Assembly: GCA_004556055.1 (NCBI GenBank)
Contig: SFIW01000017.1
Coordinates: forward strand, 1 to 60,957
Direction of reading: 5' to 3'
Length of the DNA: 60,957 nt
Source of the DNA: Planctomycetaceae bacterium
Lineage (GTDB): Bacteria; Planctomycetota; Planctomycetia; Pirellulales; Thermoguttaceae
Shown here: positions 48,193 to 57,022 of the stretch, in pieces
Layout: every line of letters begins with the position of its first letter
Position numbering within the stretch: position 1 is the stretch's first letter
Made by a program: the position numbers and the translations under genes
Notes under the pieces: generated by a model
Told to the model about the DNA's origin: nothing
Database searches by the model: none
The model's input: the letters and a program-made list of their open reading frames with translations, nothing else

Positions 48193-49443
48193 TTAGCACC
48201 AACCGCGAACTTTCATAGCGTCGGCAACTCGCTTAATGGCGACGAGGTAAGCGGCTTCACGAAGACTGGTCTTCTTCTCAACGCTCATTTCGTAAACGGC
48301 TTTGAACGCGTTCGTCATCTTCTGGTCAAGACGCTTCTGAACTTCGTCGAGTTCCCAGTAGTAGTTCTGGGCGTTCTGGCACTGTTCGAAGTAAGAAACG
48401 GTGACGCCGCCGGCATTGGCGAGGTAGTCGGGAATGACGTGAACGCCGTTAGCGTCAAGAATCTTGTCGGCTTCAGGGGTGGTAGGACCGTTGGCGAGTT
48501 CGCAAACGATTTGAGCCTTGATATTGCCGGCGTTTTCTTCGGTGATCGTGTTTTCGAGGGCCGCAGGGAAGAGGACGGTGACGTCGAGAGCAAGGAGCTC
48601 TTCGTTGGAGATGGGCTGAGCTCCGGGGAAACCTGCCAAGGAACCATTCTTGATTTTGTATTCGACGAGTGCTTTCGCGTCAATACCATTAGGATTGTAG
48701 GCGCCGCTCTTAGAATCCGTCGCGGCGACGACCTTCATGCCGAGGAGCTCTTCGGAGAGAGTCGCGGCGAACTGACCGGCGTTACCGAAGCCCTGGATCG
48801 CGCAGGTCTTGCCCTTGAGGTCGATTCCGTAAGCCTTCGCACATTCGCGGGTGGTGTAGACGCCGCCGCGAGCGGTCGCATCGCCACGACCTTGAGAACC
48901 GCCGATGCAAAGCGGTTTACCGGTGATGACGCCGGGATGACATTCTTGCTGAATCTTCTCGAATTCGTCCATCATCCAAGCCATGATCTGGCCGTTGGTG
49001 TAGACGTCCGGAGCCGGAACGTCTTTGGTGATACCGATGACAGGAGCGATAGCGCGGATATAAGCGCGAGCCAAACGTTCCTTTTCAGTGTTGGAAAGAG
49101 ATTTAGGATCACAGATGATACCGCCTTTACCGCCGCCAAGAGGAATATCAACAACGGAGGTCTTCCAAGTCATCCAGCAGGCAAGAGCGCGAACCGTGTC
49201 GATGGTCTCAGTGGGGAACCAACGAATACCTCCCTTTGCAGGACCGCGAGCAGTGTTGTATTGAACGCGGAATCCCTGGAAGACTTTCGTCGTCCCATCA
49301 TCCATCTTCACAGGCAAGGTAACCCAAACTTCACGCTGGGGAGCGCTCAAGAGGGCTGTTGTGGCGGCGTCAAGATTAAGAGCTTCCGCAGCTTTAGCGA
49401 TACGCGCTTTCGCAATGGCAAAGGGATTACGTTCCGCTACCAT
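48193..49443 (-). CDS. gdhA: glutamate dehydrogenase (Glu/Leu/Phe/Val family)
   Basis: The enzyme catalyses reversible oxidative deamination of glutamate. The substrate and catalytic motifs are YNTARGPAKGGIRW and VDIPLGGGKGGI with the catalytic lysines, then PAPDVYTNGQIMAWMMDE with the catalytic aspartate. The Rossmann domain has IQGFGNAGQFAA, and QNYYW occurs in the C-terminal part. Its length of 416 is typical of the hexameric small class. It is monocistronic, with a terminator. The spacer to the divergent DacZ-like gene holds a structured segment. Confidence 0.95.
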   Translation of the reverse strand: MVAERNPFAIAKARIAKAAEALNLDAATTALLSAPQREVWVTLPVKMDDGTTKVFQGFRVQYNTARGPAKGGIRWFPTETIDTVRALACWMTWKTSVVDIPLGGGKGGIICDPKSLSNTEKERLARAYIRAIAPVIGITKDVPAPDVYTNGQIMAWMMDEFEKIQQECHPGVITGKPLCIGGSQGRGDATARGGVYTTRECAKAYGIDLKGKTCAIQGFGNAGQFAATLSEELLGMKVVAATDSKSGAYNPNGIDAKALVEYKIKNGSLAGFPGAQPISNEELLALDVTVLFPAALENTITEENAGNIKAQIVCELANGPTTPEADKILDANGVHVIPDYLANAGGVTVSYFEQCQNAQNYYWELDEVQKRLDQKMTNAFKAVYEMSVEKKTSLREAAYLVAIKRVADAMKVRGWC

Positions 49444-49792
49444 AATTAATCTCCTTCATTGGAATGTGTGTGGGTGTAGCTTATTTTGGCTAGTTGTGAG
49501 ATTAAATTTTTTAATCTCAGCTCTAAACATGATATATCTCGGTTTCTTTTTTTCAAGGGTGAAGCAGAAATTTTTTAAAAAACTAATAGTTCTTCATTCT
49601 TGTATAAAATAATTTAATGAGCGCCTCGTCGACGCGCTGGGAGGGCTACTCAAAGGGCTCTTTGGAGGAAATTAACCAGAGGGACGTCATCCCCTCGGTC
49701 GTCCCTATATTTTTAGGGGTTTTCTGTTGACAATATCCCCTTTTTATATGATACTATAGACAGGTGTGTTATATTTATTCAACTTGTTTCTG
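49444..49792. other. 349-bp intergenic region with a terminator-ended structured segment
   Basis: From about 49612 to 49716 the plus strand has AGCGC/GCGCT (49620-49624 and 49634-49638) and then AGGGACG/CGTCCCT (49680-49686 and 49700-49706) followed by ATATTTTT, which looks like an intrinsic terminator. A promoter-like -10 TAAAAT lies at 49604-49609. It could be a small RNA, or, read on the minus strand, part of the gdhA leader. No ORF is present. Confidence 0.4.
49727..49757 (+). promoter_or_regulatory. promoter of the diadenylate cyclase gene
   Basis: TTGACA (49727-49732) is followed 19 bases on by TACTAT (49752-49757), or 17 bases on by GATACT. A start near 49764 makes the GTG at 49766 an unlikely initiation codon. 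Confidence 0.55.
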
Positions 49793-50752
49793 ATGAATTT
49801 TGCAGTCTCTGACTATAGACCCGCGATGGAACCATATAAATTTACGGAATATTTCCAAAATATTTTATTTGAAGCGGTGAGTTTAAATGAGAAGATGGAC
49901 GCTTCAGGCCTTCTCATCTTGTTTGATTCTCCTATTGATTGGAAACGCTTGAAGAAACTTCTTGGAGACACATATTTTGTCGCGGCTGCGACGAACGTCG
50001 AAGCGCTTAGCGGGGCGAAGGAAAATGACATTAAAACGGTTCTTCTTGAACTAGACGACGGTTCTCCCGTTTATGATCGGATAACGCATTCTATTCTTGA
50101 AGCGGTCGCCGATGATTACTTTGCGCCGGGTTCGCGACTTATTGCGCTTTATAGCGGTTTTGATTCTGTTGGTCTTGATTCAATTAGCGTTATTAATTTG
50201 GGCGAGCACCTCGAAAGACTTACGGGCAAGGAGTTGCGTAAGATCGAGACGAAGGTGCCCCTAAAAACGCTCAAAATGGTTGTGGATCTTGCGCTGGAGA
50301 TTGGTCGCGAGGGACGCGAAGGAAAGTCTGTGGGTACGTTGTTCGTTGTCGGAGATACGAAGAAAGTGCTTGCTAATAGTAAGCCGGCGGGGTTTGACCC
50401 CGTTCGCGGCTATAAGTGCAAGGAGCGAGACCTCTTTGATCCGCGCGTCAGGGAAGGTATTAAGGAAGTGGCTCAATTAGACGGGGCCTTTGTGATCGCT
50501 CTTGACGGAACAGTCGCCGCAGCGTGTCGCTTATTAGACGCGTCGACCGCGACGATAACGCTTTCGAAAGGACTTGGTTCCAGACATTGGGCCGCCGCCG
50601 CCGTTAGTCGGAGCACTGAGGCCGTCGCGATTGCTGTAAGTCAATCAAGCGGCACTGTTCGTATCTTCCTCAATGGGGAAGTGGTCTTGCGTATCGAATC
50701 GCGTCATAGCCGTCCGATGGTGTGGCGAGAATTCGATTATGACGCGCCCTGA
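49793..50752 (+). CDS. DacZ-like diadenylate cyclase (DisA_N domain)
   Basis: The C-terminal domain (about residues 210-320) is a DisA_N diadenylate cyclase: LDGAFVIALDG contains the DGA motif, and GLGSRHWAAAAVS matches the RHR loop, though the third position is Trp rather than Arg. The N-terminal domain (about 20-190) is an alpha/beta fold with LILFDSPIDW and SVINLG, like the pyruvate-kinase-like domain of archaeal DacZ. The enzyme makes c-di-AMP. The start is uncertain: GTG 49766, ATG 49793 or ATG 49826; I chose 49793 because the promoter places transcription near 49764. It stands alone, without a cdaR or potassium transporter. Confidence 0.8.
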   Translation: MNFAVSDYRPAMEPYKFTEYFQNILFEAVSLNEKMDASGLLILFDSPIDWKRLKKLLGDTYFVAAATNVEALSGAKENDIKTVLLELDDGSPVYDRITHSILEAVADDYFAPGSRLIALYSGFDSVGLDSISVINLGEHLERLTGKELRKIETKVPLKTLKMVVDLALEIGREGREGKSVGTLFVVGDTKKVLANSKPAGFDPVRGYKCKERDLFDPRVREGIKEVAQLDGAFVIALDGTVAAACRLLDASTATITLSKGLGSRHWAAAAVSRSTEAVAIAVSQSSGTVRIFLNGEVVLRIESRHSRPMVWREFDYDAP

Positions 50753-50797
50753 GTAGGGAATTCTTGGTCTTAGAAGGTAATTTTTAAAGAAAAACAC

Positions 50798-50825
50798 TAG
50801 ACAAATGACTTTACCGTTCTAAAAT
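50798..50825 (+). promoter_or_regulatory. promoter of the tRNA-Lys pair
   Basis: TAGACA (50798-50803) and TAAAAT (50820-50825) are separated by 16 bases, 30 bases before the first tRNA. Confidence 0.5.
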
Positions 50826-50854
50826 ATTTCTACTAATCTGCTTTGATAGCGAGT

Positions 50855-50927
<73 letters not shown>

Positions 50928-50940
50928 TCTTGTTAATAAT

Positions 50941-51013
<73 letters not shown>

Positions 51014-51171
51014 TCTTTTTTTTTCTTGTTTTTGTACTTGTTTTTCTCCAGGCAAGGAATTATCGAAAGCGTCTTTTCATGTCCATATGATGAAGGAGAC
51101 GACGAGTCGTTTCCTGTGATTCTTCTATGAAGAGTTTAAGACTAGATCATGACGAGACGTTGTGTGCGAGT

Positions 51172-51210
51172 AAAGAACGGCTCCTTTATGTAAGGAGCCG
51201 TTCTTTTTTC
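51172..51210. terminator. bidirectional intrinsic terminator
   Basis: GAACGGCTCCT (51175-51185) and AGGAGCCGTTC (51193-51203) form an 11-bp stem followed by six T's, and on the minus strand it ends the GH5-like gene 20 bases after its stop. Confidence 0.87.
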
Positions 51211-51230
51211 TGAGGGGGGAAATCTTTGTT

Positions 51231-52499
51231 TTAGAATATCTGCGCAACTTCTTTCAGTCTTTGAGCAAGCCCATAGGCAAACTTACGAATTTCCCATAAG
51301 TCGGCGTTTTCGTCTTCACGGAACGCTTGGACATGAGCCGACGGCAGGTCGCTCATGGGAACGAGTTCGCATCCTTCAAGAATATTTGACGCGACTTCGC
51401 AGGCGTCCAGAAGCTTCTTTTTGTCGCTCCTGCGGTAATCAAACGCGTCGCTGGTATATTCTTTGAGCGCGTCGCGGAGCAAAGCAAGCGCGTGATCCAC
51501 CTTGCCTTCTCGATTAGGGTTAGTAGGTACGACGGTTTTCAGATTTCGATTTCGAAAACACCCCATCATCGAGGCAATCGTAGCGGCGTCTCGTATCGTT
51601 CCATCCGGGTAAAATATTCCATGTTCGTCGATGCAACGGCCCTTAATCATCAGTTCGAAAGCAAACCAACCGACGTTGTGAGTAAGACAGCATTCGAGAA
51701 CCATATCATAGGGATTTGCGCGAGCAATGCATCCCGTTTCTGTGTTTATGACTTGTTTATCGAGTCTTTTCCCCCAGTCGAGCGCCAAGCGGATATTATC
51801 CTCCATTACTTGACGACGGTCAGTGTAGTCATGGAATGAAATAACGTCGATCATTCGAGCGGTCGATTCTTCAATTTCCCAGCTCGTCGTGTAACCGACT
51901 GTCGTAAGGACGTCTGGCGCGAGTTTTTGAATCAACGCTATTTCTCTGCGTAAGAACGTCCATATTTTTTCAGCGCGTTCTTTTTGTTCGTTTTCCGGGG
52001 CGTCCCCTATATAAGGGCTGCATAGCGGTTCGTTCATGACGTCAAACATCAGGAGACCTGGTTCGTCTTTGAGAGCGTTGACGAGAGCCGTTGTGAACGC
52101 GTCGGCTTGCGGATATGCCGCCGATTCGATCGTTTCAGGATTTAGCATATTGCCGTTGAATAGAATTGGCATGCTCTTGTATCCGCACTCATCGGCTACG
52201 CGCACCAAATGAACAACTTCTTGGATGTATTCGTCCCCTGAAATTGCATACTGTTTAGGGGAAGTCCAAAAACGAATTGCGTTGAGATTGACGCGTTTCC
52301 CATACCCTAGTTCTCTCCGCCATTCCTCCTCGTTGTTGGGAGTGGGAACGTAGCAAACCCCTCGAATCTTTGAGCAGTCAATCGTTGGCTTCGCGGCCCA
52401 AATTGTAGAAGAGGATTGTAGCGACAAAATTAAGACGAAAGACGATACAAGAGTACGGACAATTTTGTTTGTTGGAAAAAGACGACATAATTTGCGCAT
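51231..52499 (-). CDS. secreted GH5-like glycoside hydrolase
   Basis: The 422-residue protein has a signal peptide (hydrophobic run near residues 14-32, cleavage near IWAAK). The TIM-barrel core begins with IRGVCYVP and has the GH5-clan acid/base motif in LMFDVMNEP near residue 155 and the nucleophile in VINTETG near residue 250, with ISFHDYTD between them. The C-terminal 100 residues are a helical extension of unknown role. The exact substrate (cellulose, mannan or another beta-glycan) is not decided by sequence. It sits alone on the minus strand, with an AT-rich 360-base upstream region and no polysaccharide-utilisation neighbours. Confidence 0.87.
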   Translation of the reverse strand: MRKLCRLFPTNKIVRTLVSSFVLILSLQSSSTIWAAKPTIDCSKIRGVCYVPTPNNEEEWRRELGYGKRVNLNAIRFWTSPKQYAISGDEYIQEVVHLVRVADECGYKSMPILFNGNMLNPETIESAAYPQADAFTTALVNALKDEPGLLMFDVMNEPLCSPYIGDAPENEQKERAEKIWTFLRREIALIQKLAPDVLTTVGYTTSWEIEESTARMIDVISFHDYTDRRQVMEDNIRLALDWGKRLDKQVINTETGCIARANPYDMVLECCLTHNVGWFAFELMIKGRCIDEHGIFYPDGTIRDAATIASMMGCFRNRNLKTVVPTNPNREGKVDHALALLRDALKEYTSDAFDYRRSDKKKLLDACEVASNILEGCELVPMSDLPSAHVQAFREDENADLWEIRKFAYGLAQRLKEVAQIF

Positions 52500-52859
52500 T
52501 TGAATTCCCTATGCAATAATTTGGAGCACGAGAGGGTGAAAAGACGAAAAAGCGAACGCGCTTTATTTTGAACGATTTAAAGAATATTTTCTCATTTATT
52601 CGGAGGAAATGCAAGCGTTAAGAGATTAAGACTGCCGCTTTTTCTTCACTATACGATCTGCGATTTGTCACAGAGACTTGAGCGTGAGTTAGAAAGTCCG
52701 TGTACAATCAAAGGACAAGGATGCGCTATGGTTGATTGAGGAGTCGGGACTTCCTTGCCCTCAGGATAATGACTATGGATATTGTTGTTGAAAGGGTGAA
52801 AATCTTGGATATGAGAATCTGCTTTTCACGATTCTAAATAGCGTTTTTTTCAGTTGAAT
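52500..52859. other. gene-free spacer between uppS and the GH5-like gene
   Basis: A plus-strand frame of 22 codons near 52770-52838 is the only reading frame of note and is not supported. No strong hairpin or repeat is visible. The minus strand should carry the GH5-like promoter here, but I see no clean pair. Confidence 0.35.
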
Positions 52860-53666
52860 TCATTTACAATCGCATGGTTTTTGCGAGTCGGTAGAGTTCA
52901 AACCTCCATAACGGCGTTGTCGCTTTTGATAGGCGAGAATTCCCTCTTTCAGTGTTTCTGGAGTAAAATCAGGCCATAACACGTTGGTGAACCAGAGCTC
53001 CGCATAACTTAATTGCCACAGCAAGTAGTTGCTGAGCCGTTGTTCTCCTCCCGTTCTAATAAAAAGATCGGGATCTGGAGCTTCCGGGTCGTAAAGCTTG
53101 GAAGAGATATATTTTTCATCGATCGCTTGTTCTAACGCTTCGATTTTAGTTTGGTCGTTCGGATCGTTTTGAATAGCGGAGGATACTTCGCGGACAATTT
53201 TTTTCACTGCGTCGGTTATTTCTTGACGCGCGCCGTAATTGATCGCCAAAGCTAACGTCAAGCCGTCATTTGCGGACGTCAGTCGTATTGTTTCGTCGAT
53301 CTCGTGCAAGACGTCGGAGGGAAGCTCGTTACGACGTCCAATAATGCGAAGGCGAATCTTATTTTTCATGAAAACTGGTCGTTGCTCTTTCATGTAGCTT
53401 TTTAATAACGCCATGAGCGCGTCAAGTTCCTCTTTAGGACGTTTCCAGTTTTCGTGCGAGAAACAATAGAGGGTTAAACGTTTAATTCCAAAATCAATCG
53501 CCGCTTCGACAACCTTTTCCAGTATTGCCGCGCCCTGAATATGCCCCGCTGAACGAGCTAAGCCTTGTTTCTGAGCCCAACGTCCGTTTCCATCCATGAC
53601 AATGGCGACATGGGCTGGGACTTGACCCAAAATAGGAGATTTTAACATTGGGGTTGAGGAACTCAT
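52860..53666 (-). CDS. uppS: isoprenyl (undecaprenyl) diphosphate synthase
   Basis: This is a cis-prenyltransferase that makes the C55 lipid carrier for peptidoglycan. Signature motifs in order: IVMDGNGRWAQKQG near residue 21, GIKRLTLYCFSHENWKRP, INYGARQEI, and the C-terminal DLFIRTGGEQRLSNYLLWQL with PDFTPETL. All catalytic aspartates and arginines are present. The length of 268 is normal, and the ATG at 53664-53666 has a GGAG site. The next minus-strand gene upstream (ICMT-like) lies about 50 bases away. No cdsA or dxr is adjacent, as is often seen in other bacteria. Confidence 0.96.
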   Translation of the reverse strand: MSSSTPMLKSPILGQVPAHVAIVMDGNGRWAQKQGLARSAGHIQGAAILEKVVEAAIDFGIKRLTLYCFSHENWKRPKEELDALMALLKSYMKEQRPVFMKNKIRLRIIGRRNELPSDVLHEIDETIRLTSANDGLTLALAINYGARQEITDAVKKIVREVSSAIQNDPNDQTKIEALEQAIDEKYISSKLYDPEAPDPDLFIRTGGEQRLSNYLLWQLSYAELWFTNVLWPDFTPETLKEGILAYQKRQRRYGGLNSTDSQKPCDCK

Positions 53667-53712
53667 GTGGACTCCTTCTTTAAAACAAAGGTACAGCGCT
53701 TTTAGAACAGTC

Positions 53713-54333
53713 TTAGTAAATTTTGAACAGGGATGGAAGCCAGTTAAGTTCGTTCATCGCTTCTGAGAACTCCAGTATCCCTATGAATATAACAAACCAG
53801 GCGCAATCAAAAAGACGACGATAAAAAATTCTTGGATTAACGTCGTAATGATCGTCAAGCTTTGAAGTTGCGCCGTTAAACTTTGGAAAAAAGCAGGGCG
53901 TCTTGGCTTTGTATGAGCGATATTCTTCGCCAAAGAGCTCTTCGAGCCTTTTTTCCTCGTCTTTTATTACAAGTTTGTAGTAAATGACAAACATGATTAC
54001 GATGACCGTGGGAATCGTAATCGTCTCGCTCCCTAATCCGACTCCCAACGAGCCAATGAAGCTGAAAAAATAAAGCGGATTTCGACAGTTTGCATATGGT
54101 CCAACATGAATTAGCGTTTGATCCTTTTTGCCGGAAATGAAGAGAGACGCCCAGGCACGACCAAGGGCGCCGATGACCGCGCATGTGCAACCGCCAAGCA
54201 TGAAAAGCCCCTCAAACAATGGCTTGTCTATCATTGGAACCGGTTCTGTGAAGAAGAGAAGGAAGGCAATTAGAATCCCAAAGATCCATGTAAAGGTTGT
54301 TCTCGCTTTTTCTACCGAGGTTTTATTTTTCAT
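53713..54333 (-). CDS. isoprenylcysteine carboxyl methyltransferase-like membrane protein
   Basis: The 206-residue protein has four or five membrane segments and the C-terminal signature of ICMT/PEMT-type methyltransferases: LIHVGPYANCRNPLYFFSF near residues 88-106 and EEKRLEELFGEEYRSYKA near 135-152. The last 50 residues are an extra membrane segment and a short tail. Bacterial members modify unknown small molecules or isoprenoid-like substrates. Its position upstream of uppS suggests, without proof, a link to isoprenoid lipids. Confidence 0.8.
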   Translation of the reverse strand: MKNKTSVEKARTTFTWIFGILIAFLLFFTEPVPMIDKPLFEGLFMLGGCTCAVIGALGRAWASLFISGKKDQTLIHVGPYANCRNPLYFFSFIGSLGVGLGSETITIPTVIVIMFVIYYKLVIKDEEKRLEELFGEEYRSYKAKTPCFFPKFNGATSKLDDHYDVNPRIFYRRLFDCAWFVIFIGILEFSEAMNELNWLPSLFKIY

Positions 54334-54427
54334 TAGGGACGATCCATTCTATGACTAAAATGTTGTATGAACTGGAAGTAAGTGTAGAATCTGAGAAGAT
54401 CTTGAAAAAAGCGTGTAAAGACGTCTC

Positions 54428-54477
54428 TAAAATCAGAAGAGCGCTTTCTTTCAAAAAGCGCTCTTCTGATTTATAGA
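54428..54477 (-). terminator. strong intrinsic hairpin after the DUF1080 gene
   Basis: A 17-bp near-perfect stem (54431-54447 with 54455-54471) ends 15 bases past the DUF1080 stop. The T-run after it on the minus strand is short (TTTTAGAG), so termination may be moderate. Confidence 0.75.
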
Positions 54478-54488
54478 CCATTTAACAG

Positions 54489-55280
54489 TCAATCGAAAGA
54501 TCGGATCCAAATATTTCTGAATCGAACGGGGCATCCGTGACCGCTCAAAACAATCGGGCCAGGTCCCTTGAAGTGGCTAGTTGCCCCGTAGATTTCTTGG
54601 TTGTTTTGAACCATGATTCCATTTTGCAAGATGGTTACTCTAGGCGACTCAAGAAGTTTATCGCCGTCGTATTTTGCAGGGGTAAAGAAAATATCGTAAG
54701 TTTGCCAGTTACCTGCCGGAGTGCACGCGTTCACAAGCGGCGGAGTTTGACCGTAGACGGAACCGCATGCCCCGTCAGGATAATTGTTGATCTTAAAAGA
54801 ATCAAAGACTTGGATCTCGTAAGCTCCTAACAGGCACACGCCGTTATTCCCCTGGTTGCCCCAATCGCCTTCAAAGTTAGCAGGAGAAAGCCATTCAAGA
54901 TGGAGCTGGAACGCTCCAAATTTCTCCTTTGTAGCGAAAACGCCGGACGTACATTCAATCGTTCCGTCGACAAGATTCCACTTCGTAGGTTGCCAGGCGT
55001 CAAGATTTGAGCCGTCAAAGAGTACAATGGCGTCAGAAGGAGCTTCCTGAAAGTAAGTCGGCGGGGTGGGGTTGAGCTTTTTCGGAATAGGACGACTAGG
55101 ATCGTGAACACGAAATTCGCTCCACGGTTGCTTAGGAGAATCCGAATAGCCGTACGATTCGTTTTCATTTTTGGGAATGACGAGATCGTGCGCATAGATA
55201 GACGTCAATGACGCAGTCGCGACGGTTGTTAGGATTAATCCTATAGCAAAAAGCTTTAAATTATAGAATTTACTCTTCAT
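54489..55280 (-). CDS. secreted DUF1080 (3-keto-disaccharide hydrolase) protein
   Basis: This 263-residue protein carries a signal peptide (hydrophobic run near residues 11-26, cleavage near IYAHD). The mature domain is DUF1080/3-keto-disaccharide hydrolase (PF06439): IVLFDGSNLDAWQPTKW, FGAFQLHLEW, NNGVCLLGAYEIQVFDS, then GACGSVYGQTPP and FRNIWIRSF. It is a concanavalin-like beta fold that acts on 3-keto sugars in characterised members. A Pro/Asn-rich linker separates the signal and the domain. It has no oxidoreductase neighbour here, although a Gfo/Idh protein sits elsewhere in the window. Confidence 0.92.
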   Translation of the reverse strand: MKSKFYNLKLFAIGLILTTVATASLTSIYAHDLVIPKNENESYGYSDSPKQPWSEFRVHDPSRPIPKKLNPTPPTYFQEAPSDAIVLFDGSNLDAWQPTKWNLVDGTIECTSGVFATKEKFGAFQLHLEWLSPANFEGDWGNQGNNGVCLLGAYEIQVFDSFKINNYPDGACGSVYGQTPPLVNACTPAGNWQTYDIFFTPAKYDGDKLLESPRVTILQNGIMVQNNQEIYGATSHFKGPGPIVLSGHGCPVRFRNIWIRSFD

Positions 55281-55335
55281 TGATTCGTTTCCTTGATTTT
55301 GAGAAGGAGATAAAGAGGATCAAACGAACCTAATT

Positions 55336-56700
55336 CTAATTGTTAGAACGTCTGACGTCTACGCTTCCACGATGGGCGGTAAGACCTTCGACCGTCGCAA
55401 TCTGATGAACGTCTCCGGCGAGAAGATCGAGACCTTCCTGATTGAAATGCAGAAGACTATTCCCTCGAAGGAAGTCGTTGCAAGTTAAACCGCTTGCAAA
55501 CCGCGCGGAACCGCTTGTGGGCAACACGTGAGAAGGTCCGGCGGCGTAATCGCCTAGCGCGACAGGAGTGTAGTTTCCCATGAAAATCGCGCCGGCGCAA
55601 GGAATTTTTTGGGCTAATTCCTCTGCGTTGCGCGTCGCAATATGCAGATGTTCAGGCGCGATGAGGTTAGTTATCGCGCAGGCGTCGTCTTCCGTTTCTG
55701 TTACGATTACCGCGCCGAAGTTCGACAAAGCTTGACGCGCCAGGTCGCCTCGTTCGATATTTGACAACGTGACGTCGATTTGTTGAAGAGCGCGACGCAA
55801 AACCTCTTCGTTCCAGCCAATGAGGATACTTGATCCAGGCGCATGTTCCGCTTGGGCGAGAACGTCATATGCCGTGTAATCGGCGCGCGTCGAGTCGTCG
55901 ACGATTACGACAACTTCGCTTGGACCTGCAATCGAGTCAATTGCGACGGAACCGTATACTGCCTTTTTGGCCAAAGCAACAAACATATTGCCGGGACCGA
56001 CAATTTTATCAACTCGCGGAATTCCTTCGACTCCATAAGCGAAAGCCGCGACGCCTTGAGCTCCGCCCATCCGGTATACTTCCGTGACGCCTAATCTTGC
56101 GCAAGTTGCAAGCAGATAGCGATTATATGATCCGTTAGGGGTTGGCGGAGCCATGACGGCGATCTCTTTGACTCCGGCGACCTGAGCCGGTACGACGGTC
56201 ATTAGAACCGAGGAAGGATAGGCTGCGGCTCCGCCGGGAACGCAAACGCCGACGCGACGAAGAGGAAGATAACGTTGACCAAGCCATCCGCCGGCAACTT
56301 CGATGCGCGTAGAAGATTGAAGGATTGAGCGCTGAAACGTTTCTATCCGTTCGCGTATGCGATCCACCGCTTCTATATACTCGGGCTCAACCTCATTGAC
56401 CGCCGCTTCCAATTCATTTAAAGGAACACGCAATTCTTCAGGCGTAAGATTCGCGTTGTCAACTCGTTTGGAGTAATCAAGAAGCGCCTCAAGACCTTTT
56501 TCAGAGACGTCCGCGCAAATTTTATCGACAACTTCTTGAGGGGTTAAAGGTTCCCCGAAAATTTCTATCGTCTTCTTTTTGCCCGCTTCGCTGACGATGT
56601 TTCCCTTGAGACTTAACTTTTTACGCAAGGCGTCTATCTTGGTGGCTACGTCGTCTTGTCGCGCGTCGATCCACTCTATCTGGAGCTCGGTTTGTGCCAT
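55336..56700 (-). CDS. hisD: histidinol dehydrogenase
   Basis: HisD catalyses the last two oxidation steps of histidine synthesis, with zinc and NAD. Motifs in order: VPGGAAAYPSSVLM near residue 130, IVGPGNMFVALAKK, DSIAGPSEVVVIVDD, LAQAEHAPGSS, and APEHLHI, with the zinc ligands Gln/His/Asp in the last three. The first ATG is at 56698-56700 behind AAAGGA; upstream in-frame codons add residues unlike the family. The length is 454. No other his genes are adjacent. A Lys/Asp-rich N-terminal region of about 50 residues is somewhat longer than usual. Confidence 0.95.
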   Translation of the reverse strand: MAQTELQIEWIDARQDDVATKIDALRKKLSLKGNIVSEAGKKKTIEIFGEPLTPQEVVDKICADVSEKGLEALLDYSKRVDNANLTPEELRVPLNELEAAVNEVEPEYIEAVDRIRERIETFQRSILQSSTRIEVAGGWLGQRYLPLRRVGVCVPGGAAAYPSSVLMTVVPAQVAGVKEIAVMAPPTPNGSYNRYLLATCARLGVTEVYRMGGAQGVAAFAYGVEGIPRVDKIVGPGNMFVALAKKAVYGSVAIDSIAGPSEVVVIVDDSTRADYTAYDVLAQAEHAPGSSILIGWNEEVLRRALQQIDVTLSNIERGDLARQALSNFGAVIVTETEDDACAITNLIAPEHLHIATRNAEELAQKIPCAGAIFMGNYTPVALGDYAAGPSHVLPTSGSARFASGLTCNDFLRGNSLLHFNQEGLDLLAGDVHQIATVEGLTAHRGSVDVRRSNN

Positions 56701-57022
56701 GATTTTGATCCTTTCCCGACAGAAACCTCTTACGAGTCCAAAATCTTGATATCTTTGGACGTTCAGCATGTTTTTTCCGGATTTTAAAACGTTCCTGTCG
56801 ATATTAAAATATATACGCCGTTGACTATTTGTCGAGCGTCTCCCTTCCGCTCCTCCTAGAGACGGGCAAAATCAAAGATTGACGGCTTACGACTTTGAAC
56901 TAGTCGTTTGACATTTGAGGAGCATATTAGCGATCGGCGCTTCGTTTGTACGCAGGCTAAAATCTGTTGTGAGTTGACTCCTTCCGGCGGTTGATTTGCG
57001 ACGCTGTAGTAGAGAATTCCTA
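56701..57022. other. gene-free region between divergent hisD and the zinc-ribbon membrane protein
   Basis: No gene is supported. The region is mixed in composition and should hold both promoters, but I see no clean -35/-10 pair. No strong hairpin is present. Confidence 0.3.

Noticed and set aside
48439..49449. 336-codon plus-strand frame opposite gdhA
   Set aside because: Antisense shadow of a well conserved dehydrogenase; composition is a mirror of the GDH codons.
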